This document shows positions 26,444 to 34,309 of a DNA stretch of 64,000 bases, one piece after another; position 1 is the first letter of the stretch, and each line of letters begins with the position of its first letter. Source of the DNA: Flavobacterium glaciei (lineage in GTDB: Bacteria > Bacteroidota > Bacteroidia > Flavobacteriales > Flavobacteriaceae); NCBI RefSeq assembly GCF_003350545.1, contig NZ_QQBA01000006.1:112046-176045 (forward strand). Direction: 5' to 3'. The translations under genes and the position numbers were made by a program. Under the pieces are notes generated by a model that was given only the letters and a program-made list of their open reading frames with translations, was not told the DNA's origin and did not search any database.

Positions 26444-27931
26444 ATGATTACCAAAGAAGTTTCAACATCATTAGAGCAATATTTTAAACAGTATCGCGAT
26501 AACATAATCGGAATAAATCAAGAATTTGAATCTCCTTACGGACACAAACAAATTATTTATACGGATTGGACTGCCAGTGGTCGTTTGTATCGTCCTATTG
26601 AAGAAAAATTAATGAATCAATTTGGTCCATTTGTGGCCAATACTCATACTGAAACCACAGTTTCGGGAACTGCAATGACTAAAGCGTATCATCAGGCGCG
26701 TCATATTATTAAACATCATGTGAATGCGAGTGTTGATGATGTTTTGATTACAGACGGAACAGGAATGACTGGCGTTGTCAATAAATTTCAGAGAATTCTT
26801 GGTTTAAAAGTACCCGAAAATTTAAAAAATTTCATCACCATTCCAGCTGAAAAGAAACCAATTGTTTTTATTTCGCACATGGAACACCATTCCAATCAAA
26901 CTTCTTGGTTAGAAACTATAGCTGATGTTGAAGTTATTCCTTCAACTGAAGATGGATTATTCTGTATTGAAAATTTGGAATTATTACTGGAAAAATACAA
27001 AGAAAGACCATTTAAAATAGCTTCTATTACCTCATGTTCGAATGTTACAGGAATTAAAACGCCATATCATGAAGTGGCAAAAATAATGCATCATCATAAC
27101 GGACTTTGTTTCGTAGATTTTGCTTGTTCAGGTCCTTATGTAAAAATCGATATGCATCCTGAAGATGCTGAAAGTTATCTAGATGCCATTTTCTTTTCAC
27201 CACATAAATTCCTTGGTGGACCAGGAACTTGCGGAGTTTTAGTCTTTAATAAAAAATTATATCAAAATTTAGTACCTGATAATCCTGGTGGTGGAACAGT
27301 AAGTTGGACAAATCCATGGGGCGAACACAAGTACATCGATAATATAGAAGATAGGGAAGATGGCGGTACGCCAGGTTTTCTACAGGTTATAAAAACAGCA
27401 TTGGCTATCCAGTTGAAAGAGCAAATGGGTATTGAAAATATCTTAAATAGAGAGCACGAAATTGTAGATTATATTTTCTCAGAGTTAGGTACTGTATCCA
27501 ATATTAAAATTTTAGCAGGACAGCATCATGATAGGTTAGGGGTAATTTCTTTCTTTGTTGAAGACTTGCATTTTAACTTGGGTGTAAAATTGCTGAATGA
27601 TAAATTCGGAATTCAAACTCGTGGCGGATGTAGTTGTGCGGGAACCTACGGACACTTTTTATTGCATGTAGACCAGGAAACTTCGCATAAATTAATTGAT
27701 GAAATTACACTTGGGGATTTAATCAGAAAACCGGGCTGGATTAGAATGTCGATTCATCCTACTACTACAAATGCTGAAATCGAATTTGTATGTAACGGAA
27801 TAAAATCATTGGCTGAAAATCATAAAACTTGGGCTTTGGATTATGCTTATAATTCAGCTACTAATGAATTCATAAACAAGAATGCCCAACCTTTAGAGGA
27901 TGAATTGGTTAAAAACTGGTTTTCTTTATAA
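26444..27931 (+). CDS. Aminotransferase class V-fold PLP enzyme (cysteine desulfurase-like)
   Basis: A 495-residue fold-type I PLP enzyme. Schiff-base lysine in FSPHKFLGGPG near residue 255; cofactor-binding TDGTGMTGVVNKF near 104; HMEHHSNQTSW with the His that stacks on PLP near 147; DFACSGP with the Asp contacting the pyridine nitrogen near 227. C-terminal RGGCSCAGTYGH (residues near 402) resembles the active-site loop Cys of cysteine desulfurases (RxGxxC), but with two Cys in CSC. Flavobacteria carry this long form besides SufS/IscS. It may act as a desulfurase or a selenocysteine-lyase-like enzyme; the substrate is undetermined. It stands alone with its own terminator. Confidence 0.85.
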   Translation: MITKEVSTSLEQYFKQYRDNIIGINQEFESPYGHKQIIYTDWTASGRLYRPIEEKLMNQFGPFVANTHTETTVSGTAMTKAYHQARHIIKHHVNASVDDVLITDGTGMTGVVNKFQRILGLKVPENLKNFITIPAEKKPIVFISHMEHHSNQTSWLETIADVEVIPSTEDGLFCIENLELLLEKYKERPFKIASITSCSNVTGIKTPYHEVAKIMHHHNGLCFVDFACSGPYVKIDMHPEDAESYLDAIFFSPHKFLGGPGTCGVLVFNKKLYQNLVPDNPGGGTVSWTNPWGEHKYIDNIEDREDGGTPGFLQVIKTALAIQLKEQMGIENILNREHEIVDYIFSELGTVSNIKILAGQHHDRLGVISFFVEDLHFNLGVKLLNDKFGIQTRGGCSCAGTYGHFLLHVDQETSHKLIDEITLGDLIRKPGWIRMSIHPTTTNAEIEFVCNGIKSLAENHKTWALDYAYNSATNEFINKNAQPLEDELVKNWFSL

Positions 27932-27952
27932 AAGTTTAGTTTTTAAAGAATT

Positions 27953-28004
27953 AAAAAAATCACTAATTCGAAAACGATTGTTTTTGAATTAGTGATTTTT
28001 TTTA
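27953..28004. terminator. Bidirectional terminator between the PLP enzyme and the acyltransferase
   Basis: Stem AAAAAATCACTAATTC / GAATTAGTGATTTTTT with A and T runs on both sides, between convergent genes (stops at 27931 and 28026). It can serve either strand. Confidence 0.9.
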
Positions 28005-28025
28005 ACTGCTACTAAACACTGATCA

Positions 28026-28895
28026 CTATCGCTTGTGTTTCCATCTTTTATGCGTCCAGAAATAATATTCAGGAGCTTCTAGAATTTGTTTTTCGACTTC
28101 TCTTAAAAAAGTATCGGTGATTTCAAAATCAGGAATTGAAGTTGGATTATCTGTAATGGGAACAAAAGTAGCTTCATAAAAACCTCTTTTTACTTTTTTT
28201 ACTTTTACAAAAAGAACGTTCAAGTCGTATTTTTTGGCAAGCATTTCGGCACCAGTGTGAACGGGTACTTCAACACCCATGAATTTATCCCAATGAAAAG
28301 CTCTATTTAATTTTGGAGATTGATCACTGGCAAGTCCGTACATACTTAGAATCCCGTTTTTTTGGTTTTCTGCCATCAACGGAATAGCCTTATTAGTTTC
28401 AACTAATTCAGCATTGTATTTTGAACGGATGTCTCTTACAAGTTTATCAAAGTATTTATTAGCAATTTTTTTATATACACCTATTCCTTTAAAGATAGTT
28501 TTCTCGTTAGTAGTCAATAACCACTCCCAACTCGCATAATGAGATGCTAATAAAACAGCACTTTTCCCTTTTTTTTCATATTCCTTTACCAATTCAATAT
28601 TGGTAATTACAAACCTTCGGTTCATTTCATCCGCAGAAATTGTCATGGTTTTAATCATTTCTAAAAACATATCACACAAGTGCTGGTACGATTTTTTTTC
28701 GATTATAAGACGTTCCTTCTCGCTAAGATGAGGTAATGCCAGAGCTAAATTTTCCTTTACGGTTTTTTTGCGATAGCCTACAATATAATAAACAACTAAA
28801 TAGATGAAATCAGAAAACCAGTAGAAAATCCTAAATGGAAGTATAGAAATAATCCATAAAAAAGGGAAGGTTATGATAAAAACAAGAAATTGCAT
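28026..28895 (-). CDS. Lysophospholipid / lipid A acyltransferase (LpxL-HtrB family)
   Basis: A 289-residue membrane-associated acyltransferase of the LpxL/HtrB superfamily, which adds secondary acyl chains to lipid A. Visible: N-terminal TM anchor (MQFLVFIITFPFLWIISILP), the amphipathic ENLALALPHLSEKER segment typical of the family (NL..aFPe.s..e), catalytic HxxxxE as HYASWEW near residue 120, SDQSP near 217, and an ending in PEYYFWTHKRWKH, the classic C-terminal W-x-H-R-R/K-W-K motif. I start at ATG 28893-28895; the region upstream contains a TATATTTG promoter element at 28912-28919 on the minus strand. It is convergent with the PLP enzyme. Confidence 0.9.
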   Translation of the reverse strand: MQFLVFIITFPFLWIISILPFRIFYWFSDFIYLVVYYIVGYRKKTVKENLALALPHLSEKERLIIEKKSYQHLCDMFLEMIKTMTISADEMNRRFVITNIELVKEYEKKGKSAVLLASHYASWEWLLTTNEKTIFKGIGVYKKIANKYFDKLVRDIRSKYNAELVETNKAIPLMAENQKNGILSMYGLASDQSPKLNRAFHWDKFMGVEVPVHTGAEMLAKKYDLNVLFVKVKKVKRGFYEATFVPITDNPTSIPDFEITDTFLREVEKQILEAPEYYFWTHKRWKHKR

Positions 28896-29010
28896 GCCGT
28901 TATTTTTCTTGCAAATATATACCAAAAATGTTGACTGATATAAAATTTGACTGCTTACTGTATCTGTATTTGAGAATGACTATCTTTACAATTCACAATA
29001 AATATATTTT

Positions 29011-29658
29011 ATGAATACTGTTTTAATAGCAATAATTGTAGTAAATGTTTTGATTAGTTACAAAGGTTTTAATGACCTTTCTTTTTTTAGAAAATATGAG
29101 TTTCATGTTGGAAGTATTCGTTCCGGAGAACAAATCAGGATGTTATCTTCTGGTTTTTTGCATGCTGATATGACGCATTTGATTTTTAATATGTTGACAC
29201 TTTGGTTTTTTGCTCCGGTTGTCATAAGTTATTTAGGTGATTTAGGTGATTTTTCGTTTTTGCTAGTCTATTTTGGAAGTTTGATTTTTGGAAGTTTGCT
29301 AACGATGGTTTTTCATAAAAACGATTATGGATATAGGGCTGTTGGAGCTTCCGGTGCTGTAACTGGAGTTTTATACTCGGCCATATTATTACAACCAGAT
29401 ATGATGCTGGGAATCTTTTTTGTTATACCTATGCCTGCTTATATTTTTGGTATCCTTTATTTGTTGTATTCTATTTACGGCATGAAAGCTAAGAATGATA
29501 ACATAGGCCATACTGCGCATTTTGGGGGCGCTGTAGGAGGTTATTTGATTACTTTATTAAAAGAACCTACATTATTAGTAGATCATACTTTAATGGTGAT
29601 ATTATTAGCAATTCCAATAGTTATTCTTTTTGTAATGGAAAAATTGGGGAAATTATAA
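29011..29658 (+). CDS. Rhomboid intramembrane serine protease
   Basis: A 215-residue polytopic protein with six TM segments. The catalytic Ser is in VGASGAVTGVLYS near residue 113 (GxSG motif) and the catalytic His in GHTAHFGGAVGG near residue 169. The first-loop segment HADMTHLIFNMLTLWFFAP near 50-70 corresponds to the HxxxxHxxxNM motif of rhomboids. It cleaves TM substrates within the inner membrane; no partner is suggested by context. A SIMPL-domain gene follows 50 bp downstream on the same strand, possibly co-transcribed. Confidence 0.95.
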   Translation: MNTVLIAIIVVNVLISYKGFNDLSFFRKYEFHVGSIRSGEQIRMLSSGFLHADMTHLIFNMLTLWFFAPVVISYLGDLGDFSFLLVYFGSLIFGSLLTMVFHKNDYGYRAVGASGAVTGVLYSAILLQPDMMLGIFFVIPMPAYIFGILYLLYSIYGMKAKNDNIGHTAHFGGAVGGYLITLLKEPTLLVDHTLMVILLAIPIVILFVMEKLGKL

Positions 29659-29708
29659 TGGCACAACTTTTGAAAAGGAATTAGTACAAACAATTAAAAT
29701 ATATTAAA

Positions 29709-30398
29709 ATGAAAAAAGCACTATTGATTTTATCAGTTTTATTTATTTCTATGTCTTACGGACAAGAAGTGAAACAAGTTGCTCAAATAAATGTAAGCGG
29801 AGAAGGAAAAGTAAAGGTTACACCAGATCAAGCTACTTTAGCAGTAACTGTTGAAACAAAAGGGAATAATGCTAAAGATGTAAAAAAACAAAACGACGAA
29901 AAGATAGAGGCGGTTATAAAATTTATAAAAAAAATGAATTTAGCGCCGGCAGATTATAAAACGCAACGTGTTTCACTGAATCCACAATACGATTATGAAA
30001 AAAAGAAACACAGTTATAATGCCACTCAGACAATTGAAATTTTATTAAGAGATTTATCAAAATATGATGAATTGATGGAGGGTTTGGTAAATGAAGGAAT
30101 TAATAGAATTGATAATGTTACTTTTCAATCTTCAAAATTAGCACAATATCAATCGGAGGCTAGAAAATTAGCGATGAAAGAGGCAAAATTGAAAGCAGAG
30201 GATTATGTTTCTGTTTTAGGACAAAAAGTAGGGCGTGCCATGACTATATCTGACAATTCACAAACGTATTATCCACAACCAATGTATGCCGCTATGAAAA
30301 CTATGGAAAGCGCTGATTCTAGTGCTCCTAGAGAAACGCTTGCGGTTGGAGAAATCAATATTACAGCTAATGTTACTGTAAGTTTTATTTTAGAATAA
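29709..30398 (+). CDS. SIMPL-domain (DUF541) periplasmic protein
   Basis: A 229-residue exported protein with signal peptide MKKALLILSVLFISMSYG. The SIMPL/DUF541 signature is clear: INVSGEGKVKVTPDQATLAV at the mature N-terminus, VETKGNNAKDVKKQNDEKIEAVI, QTIEILLRDLSKYDELMEGL, and the C-terminal INITANVTVSFIL strand. Members form ring-like assemblies and are linked to stress resistance (BP26, YggE); the biochemical role is unclear. It has a strong terminator directly after it. Confidence 0.92.
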   Translation: MKKALLILSVLFISMSYGQEVKQVAQINVSGEGKVKVTPDQATLAVTVETKGNNAKDVKKQNDEKIEAVIKFIKKMNLAPADYKTQRVSLNPQYDYEKKKHSYNATQTIEILLRDLSKYDELMEGLVNEGINRIDNVTFQSSKLAQYQSEARKLAMKEAKLKAEDYVSVLGQKVGRAMTISDNSQTYYPQPMYAAMKTMESADSSAPRETLAVGEINITANVTVSFILE

Positions 30399-30421
30399 AG
30401 AAGTTAAAATAATAGTTTAGG

Positions 30422-30461
30422 AAATCCCATCTCAAATTAAAAGGAGATGGGATTTTTTTTT
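30422..30461 (+). terminator. Rho-independent terminator of the SIMPL gene
   Basis: AAATCCCATCTC, ten-base loop, GAGATGGGATTT and a run of nine T, 23 bp after the stop. Confidence 0.92.
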
Positions 30462-30511
30462 GAATCAACTATTTCTAAAATAAGAGGAAAGTATCGATTA
30501 TTGAAAATAAT

Positions 30512-30554
30512 AAAAACGTCTCAATTGCTTGAAACGTTTTAGTGGGGAGAGCAG
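30512..30554. repeat. Direct repeat, outer copy (tRNA-Tyr 3' end plus terminator)
   Basis: A 43-bp copy of 30607-30649 with one mismatch. It contains the terminator hairpin and, on the minus strand, the last bases of the tRNA-Tyr acceptor and T arm, but not the rest of the tRNA. The next bases carry a 29-bp insert (TCCCGAATCCCGAC...GGGGCGGGAG) and then AACCTGC, which again matches the T arm. Confidence 0.85.
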
Positions 30555-30601
30555 TCCCGAATCCCGACACTTTGGGGCGGGAGAACCTGCTAAATTTTTT
30601 G

Positions 30602-30636
30602 CAAAAAAAAACGTCTCAATTACTTGAAACGTTTTA
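30602..30636 (-). terminator. Terminator of tRNA-Tyr
   Basis: On the minus strand: AAAACGTTTCAAGTAATTGA then GACGTTTT and further T, directly after the tRNA 3' end. A hairpin with one mismatched pair. Confidence 0.8.
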
Positions 30637-30649
30637 GTGGGGAGAGCAG
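30607..30649. repeat. Direct repeat, inner copy (tRNA-Tyr 3' end plus terminator)
   Basis: The genuine tRNA 3' end and terminator; 42 of 43 bases are identical to 30512-30554. The arrangement resembles an attachment-site duplication or a tandem slippage remnant. Confidence 0.85.
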
Positions 30650-30718
30650 GATTCGAACCTGCGAAGTTTGCACAGCAGATTTACAGTCTGCCCTCGTTGG
30701 CCGCTTGAGTATCTCCCC
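30638..30718 (-). tRNA. tRNA-Tyr (GTA anticodon)
   Basis: On the minus strand: acceptor GGGGAGA pairs with TCTCCCC; the D arm is ACTCAAGCGGCCAACGA; the anticodon arm GCAGACTGTAAATCTGC has anticodon GTA; a long variable arm (TGCAAACTTCGC) makes it a class II tRNA; the T arm is GCAGGTTCGAATCCTGC. The discriminator base is A; CCA is not encoded. 81 nt. Confidence 0.95.
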
Positions 30719-30758
30719 AAAGCCTTTGAGTACAACACTTATTTGTTGTAAGCGGTTG

Positions 30759-30789
30759 CAAATATAGAAACAGTTTTGGTTTCTACAAA
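30759..30789 (-). promoter_or_regulatory. Promoter of tRNA-Tyr
   Basis: On the minus strand: TTTG, 19-bp spacer, TATATTTG, a full match to the Bacteroidetes sigma-ABfr consensus. It lies about 40 bp upstream of the tRNA 5' end. A short inverted repeat (TACAAC...GTTGTA) lies in the leader. Confidence 0.75.
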
Positions 30790-30841
30790 CTAATTTGACA
30801 CTTAATTTCACTATTATTTTTAATGTATTGGTATTGAATAA

Positions 30842-30874
30842 AATAAAAAATCTCCACTAGGGAGATTTTTTATT
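30842..30874 (-). terminator. Terminator of the TlpA-type gene
   Basis: AATAAAAAATCTCC, loop ACTAG, GGAGATTTTTTATT, about 20 bp past the thioredoxin-domain stop. Confidence 0.75.
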
Positions 30875-30892
30875 TTATAGGTGTAAATACTA

Positions 30893-31297
30893 TTATTTCG
30901 CTAGAAGTTCTATAACTTTTGCTCTTAGTGCATCACCTCTTAAATCTTTTGCAACTATATTTCCAGACGCATCCAGAATAAAAGTAGCCGGTATTGATTG
31001 TACTTTATATTGAGCAGCTATTGGTTCGTCCCAAAATTTTAAATTTGAAACATGATTCCAAGTTAGCTTATCTTTTGCAATAGCATCTTTCCAAGCTTTA
31101 GCATCTTTATCTAAAGATACTCCAATTATGTTAAGACCTTTGCTGTGTAACTCTTTGTAAATTGCAACAACATTTGGATTTTCTTGTCTACATGGTCCAC
31201 ACCATGAAGCCCAAAAGTCAACAATTGTAACTTTTCCTAAATTTTCTTTTAGAGATATTACTTTCCCCTGTGGATTAGGACCTGAAAAATCTGATCT
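30893..31297 (-). pseudogene. Thioredoxin (TlpA/ResA-type) domain cut off by an in-frame TGA
   Basis: Directly after the TGA at 31298-31300, the same reading frame continues for 134 codons and encodes a full TlpA-like thioredoxin domain: RSDFSGPNPQGKVISLKENL, then TIVDFWASWCGPCRQENPNV with the CxxC active site, GVSLDKDAKAWKDAI, SIPATFILDASGNIVAKDL with cis-Pro, ending ELLAK-TAA. There is no in-frame ATG before the CxxC, so it has no evident start of its own. In flavobacteria this domain normally forms one polypeptide with the preceding DUF4369 lipoprotein part. A single substitution (for example GGA or AGA to TGA) would explain the break. Confidence 0.85.
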
Positions 31298-32059
31298 TCA
31301 TTTAGCCTCGGCAGCTGGAGCTACTGGAGCAGCACCTACGGCAGGCATTTTTAGTTCAGCCAGTTTTGCTTTGATAGCAATACCCGGTTTAGTTTTTTTC
31401 AATGACTCTTCTAAACTGTTGTACAATTTTTCAGATTTAGCTACATCTGCGGTTGGGTCATTTAACATACCTTGAATAATCAAAGCAGAAATGAATGCTT
31501 TAGGGTGTGTTTCAGCATAAGTTACATATTTAGCTTTAGACGCTACACCAACTTCTTCTTGAATAATAGAAAATTCTTGCATCAACTTGTTGATTACAAC
31601 AGTATCTTTAGTTTGTTGAGCAGTTTCCATAGCTTTCATATTTTTATTTTGGAAATCCATAAGTTTCTTTTGAACTTTAGTAATTTCTTCATTAAATGCT
31701 ACGTATTCATCATTATTATAAGTTCCTGAAACTTTAGATTTTTGAATACTATCTTTGTTAATTGCAATAGTAACTTCTGCATTTTCTAATATAAAAGGTA
31801 TTTTAGCTTGAGCTCCTTCTAATTGAATAGTGTAGAAAGCAGGTTCAGTTATAGTTCCTTTCATTTCGAATTTACCGTTTTCAACTTTTACAGTGTCTTT
31901 TGGTAACATCATTCCGGTTGCATCTTGTGTTTCTAAGATAATAGTTTTACCATTTTCAATTCCTTCTGCAGTTCCAGTAATTAGATATTCGTCTTTGCCA
32001 ACTTTGCTACAAGAAATTAAAACTACAGCTGCCGAAAGTAATACAATTATTTTTTTCAT
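31298..32059 (-). CDS. DUF4369 lipoprotein part of a TlpA-family disulfide reductase (truncated)
   Basis: A 253-residue lipoprotein (lipobox VVLISC) with the N-terminal DUF4369 domain (YLITGTAEGIENGKTIILE; TITEPAFYTIQLEGAQAKIPF) and a helical middle (KVQKKLMDFQNKNMKAMETAQ). It ends in an Ala/Pro-rich linker (VGAAPVAPAAEAK) exactly where family members pass into the thioredoxin domain. The TGA at 31298-31300 removes that domain, which follows intact in the same frame. As it stands the product would lack its CxxC and be inactive as a reductase, unless TGA is read through or the base is a sequencing error. It is a periplasmic envelope protein; single gene. Confidence 0.88.
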   Translation of the reverse strand: MKKIIVLLSAAVVLISCSKVGKDEYLITGTAEGIENGKTIILETQDATGMMLPKDTVKVENGKFEMKGTITEPAFYTIQLEGAQAKIPFILENAEVTIAINKDSIQKSKVSGTYNNDEYVAFNEEITKVQKKLMDFQNKNMKAMETAQQTKDTVVINKLMQEFSIIQEEVGVASKAKYVTYAETHPKAFISALIIQGMLNDPTADVAKSEKLYNSLEESLKKTKPGIAIKAKLAELKMPAVGAAPVAPAAEAK

Positions 32060-32304
32060 TATTAATTAGTTAATTGAGTTAAGGTTGCAAAAGTATTTAA
32101 AAAATATAAAATACATATTATTTTGGAACCTAAATTTTTGTTATAATTTTTAATTCTTAATTAGAGTGTATTACGTGTTTTATTTAAGAATATTTTGTAA
32201 TAAAATCATTCTTTTCTTAAAACTAAATATTGATTTAAAATTCACATTGTGCTATTTAATTACTTGTTATGTTGAGTAAAAAAAAAACGATGTAAAATTT
32301 AGAG

Positions 32305-32334
32305 ATAAAAAAAGCATCCTGGTTAAGGATGCTT
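32305..32334 (-). terminator. Terminator of the J-domain/KTSC gene
   Basis: Hairpin AAGCATCCT, loop GGTTA, AGGATGCTT, with an A run that becomes a U tract on the minus strand. It lies 27 bp past the stop. The 301-bp gap 32060-32360 otherwise holds only AT-rich DNA in which I see no gene. Confidence 0.8.
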
Positions 32335-32360
32335 AGTCGTTTTTTGTGATTTTGTAAAAT

Positions 32361-32801
32361 CTAGTCTTGGTTGATTGTTTTTCTCCAAGTATAAGAATTT
32401 AGGATATGTCTTTTTGCAAACCTTGTAGGAGAGTCAGCATTAACCATTTTTACATAAGTTGCTTTAGGAACACTAATGTATTCATAAACACTTCCATTTG
32501 AAAAGTTGATTATCAATCTTCCTTCAACAAATTTATAATCTGTAATTGTAGAAGTTGAGATTGTCTCAGTATATTCTGGTAAATTTTGTTTAATCGTTTC
32601 AGGATTAATACTTACTAAGAAATGATATGCTTCAATGATTTTTTTACTATTTTCTTCAGCAGCTTTTAATCCGGCTTCATCGCCCTGAAATTTATCAGGA
32701 TGCGCTTCTTTCATGGCATTACGATAAATTGTTTTCAAATCTTTTAGCTCAGCAGTTTTATCTACATTAAGCAATTTGCGGTATTCAACTATTTTTTTCA
32801 T
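32361..32801 (-). CDS. J-domain plus KTSC-domain protein
   Basis: A 146-residue fusion. The N-terminal 65 residues form a DnaJ domain (YRKLLNVDKTAELKDLKTIYRNAMKEAHPDKF with the HPDK loop), which would stimulate an Hsp70. The C-terminal 60 residues are a KTSC domain (ITDYKFVEGRLIINFSNGSVYEYISVPKATYVKMVNADSPTRFAKRHI), a short module predicted to bind nucleic acid or nucleotide-related ligands, often attached to lysyl-tRNA synthetase or nucleases. The zinc-finger and substrate-binding parts of full DnaJ are absent, so it is a specialised J-protein. It stands alone and is not next to dnaK. Client unknown. Confidence 0.88.
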   Translation of the reverse strand: MKKIVEYRKLLNVDKTAELKDLKTIYRNAMKEAHPDKFQGDEAGLKAAEENSKKIIEAYHFLVSINPETIKQNLPEYTETISTSTITDYKFVEGRLIINFSNGSVYEYISVPKATYVKMVNADSPTRFAKRHILNSYTWRKTINQD

Positions 32802-32968
32802 AAATATGGTAACTACTTGTCTTTTACTATTAAATCAATCTAATTTGATTTCAAAATCGACAAATTTTTTGCAAAGGTACACTTTTTTTTAAATTTATAG
32901 TTTGTGATAAAAAAATATTCAAAAAAAAGAATTTGAATTTATTTTTTTGCCCAGAACTAATAAAAAAA

Positions 32969-33214
32969 TTATTGCTGAGGTTTATTATTGGCTTTATCGA
33001 AGTTTTTTGATTTTTTTGGATATTTATTATAACTGATATCACTAGGATTCTCAATAATTGATTTTATTGTAATCCAATCGCCAACAGTGTGCTTTTGTGC
33101 CATTTTGTAGTCTAAAAGATACTCACCACAAAAAAAGTTGTTGTTTTCATCTTTTTCCATAATTCCGGTGTAAACACCTTTTTGTAACATTCTTTCTTCT
33201 GAAGCTTTGGTCAT
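32969..33214 (-). CDS. Small conserved-looking protein of unknown function
   Basis: An 81-residue soluble protein with no signal peptide. The middle part (GVYTGIMEKDENNNFFCGEYLLDYKMAQKHTVGDWITIKSIIENP) has the alternating pattern of a small beta-barrel, with a charged tail (YPKKSKNFDKANNKPQQ). I do not recognise a family. It starts at ATG 33212-33214. It is divergent from the next gene (33308), with about 90 bp between them, and codon use is like its neighbours. It is preferred over the shorter overlapping frame at 32851-33054, which is mostly Lys/Asn/Phe low complexity. Confidence 0.6.
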   Translation of the reverse strand: MTKASEERMLQKGVYTGIMEKDENNNFFCGEYLLDYKMAQKHTVGDWITIKSIIENPSDISYNKYPKKSKNFDKANNKPQQ

Positions 33215-33307
33215 AATCCCTTGTATTTTTGTTAATTCTAATTGGCAAAGTTAATCAAAATATTACTTGTCTTATCATAATTTAGACTTTCTGATTACCT
33301 TTGTTTA

Positions 33308-33862
33308 ATGGAAAAAAATTTTCGCCCCAATCCTAATTCTTTCAAAAATACTTTTTGTGTTTTCCAGGAGGTTTCTTTGGATAGTACAGAAGGATTAGAA
33401 TTGCAATACGATAGTAAATCTGGAAGTAAATATTTTTATACTAAAGAGGGAATGTTTCGTTTGTCTAATCATTGGGGACGACTGGCTAATAGTAAATGGC
33501 GCTTAGAACCATTGGATCCAGAAACTGAATCTAAAACAAAATTAGGCTTTGCACCTTGGGTCAACTTTTATACAGACAATGCCATAGAGGAACTATATTA
33601 TTTAGAGGCGAATTACCAAAATAAAACGGTCAATTATCAACATAAAATGAACCCAAATTATGATAATAAAGCTATCCTAAGAACCAGTACAGAAACCACA
33701 AAAAGAATTAAACAAGTTCGAAATTTATTTAATCTGACTTCCTGGGCTAAGTATATGGTTTATGATGATTTAGATTTTTTAAGAAAAAAAATTATAGATG
33801 AATTAATTTTCACCAATAAACCATTAGAAGATATAAAAAGAGAATTGAATGATATCTCATAA
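33308..33862 (+). CDS. Conserved hypothetical protein
   Basis: A 184-residue soluble protein without signal or TM segments. Recognisable stretches are MEKNFRPNPNSFKNTFCVFQEV, KYFYTKEGMFRLSNHWGRLANSKWRLE and TKLGFAPWVNFYTDNAIEELYYLEANY, rich in Trp and Tyr. The C-terminal third is helical and charged (AKYMVYDDLDFLRKKIIDELIFTNKPLEDIKRELNDIS). No catalytic motif is obvious. It looks like a real gene from its balanced codon use and ATG start with an A-rich leader. No function can be assigned. Confidence 0.75.
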   Translation: MEKNFRPNPNSFKNTFCVFQEVSLDSTEGLELQYDSKSGSKYFYTKEGMFRLSNHWGRLANSKWRLEPLDPETESKTKLGFAPWVNFYTDNAIEELYYLEANYQNKTVNYQHKMNPNYDNKAILRTSTETTKRIKQVRNLFNLTSWAKYMVYDDLDFLRKKIIDELIFTNKPLEDIKRELNDIS

Positions 33863-33901
33863 CAATGAATTAGGCAAAATCATTTATTTTAATCATATAT
33901 T

Positions 33902-34309
33902 TTAATCATTTGAAGCAATCAATTCTATATCATTTATGCTAATAGGTTTAGATAAATAACCTAAAATATCTGAATACGTTTTTGATTTATTTTTATCCTC
34001 TACAGCAATAGAGGAACTTACGATATAAACAGATATTTGTTTGCTGAATTTAGATTTTATACCCCCCATTTTTTCCATAAACTCCCAACCATCCATAATA
34101 GGCATATTTATATCTAACAGGATTATATCTGGAAGTATAGTGCTGTTTTTCAAGGTATTATTTACTATATCTTGAAGCGCATCTATTGCTTCTCTACCGT
34201 TTTTAAATGTAGCGATCGCTGAAAACATATCACATCTTTTTAGGATCTTATTTACAATAATTTGATAAATTAAATCATCATCAATTACCCAGATTGTTTT
34301 TTTTGTCAT
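33902..34309 (-). CDS. Single-domain response regulator (CheY-like)
   Basis: A 135-residue receiver domain. The acidic pocket is in IWVIDDDLIYQ near residues 5-15; the phospho-acceptor Asp is in ILPDIILLDINMPIMDGWEF near 65-72; the Thr/Ser switch is in VYIVSSSIAV near 95, and the conserved Lys in YLSKPISI near 117. There is no output domain. It overlaps the start of the kinase gene by 4 bp (ATGA), so it is translated with it and is the likely phosphotransfer target. In many Bacteroidetes such lone receivers act by protein-protein contact. Confidence 0.93.
   Translation of the reverse strand: MTKKTIWVIDDDLIYQIIVNKILKRCDMFSAIATFKNGREAIDALQDIVNNTLKNSTILPDIILLDINMPIMDGWEFMEKMGGIKSKFSKQISVYIVSSSIAVEDKNKSKTYSDILGYLSKPISINDIELIASND

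Noticed and set aside
30620..30811. 63-codon minus-strand frame over the tRNA
   Set aside because: It overlaps tRNA-Tyr and its promoter; an open frame by chance.
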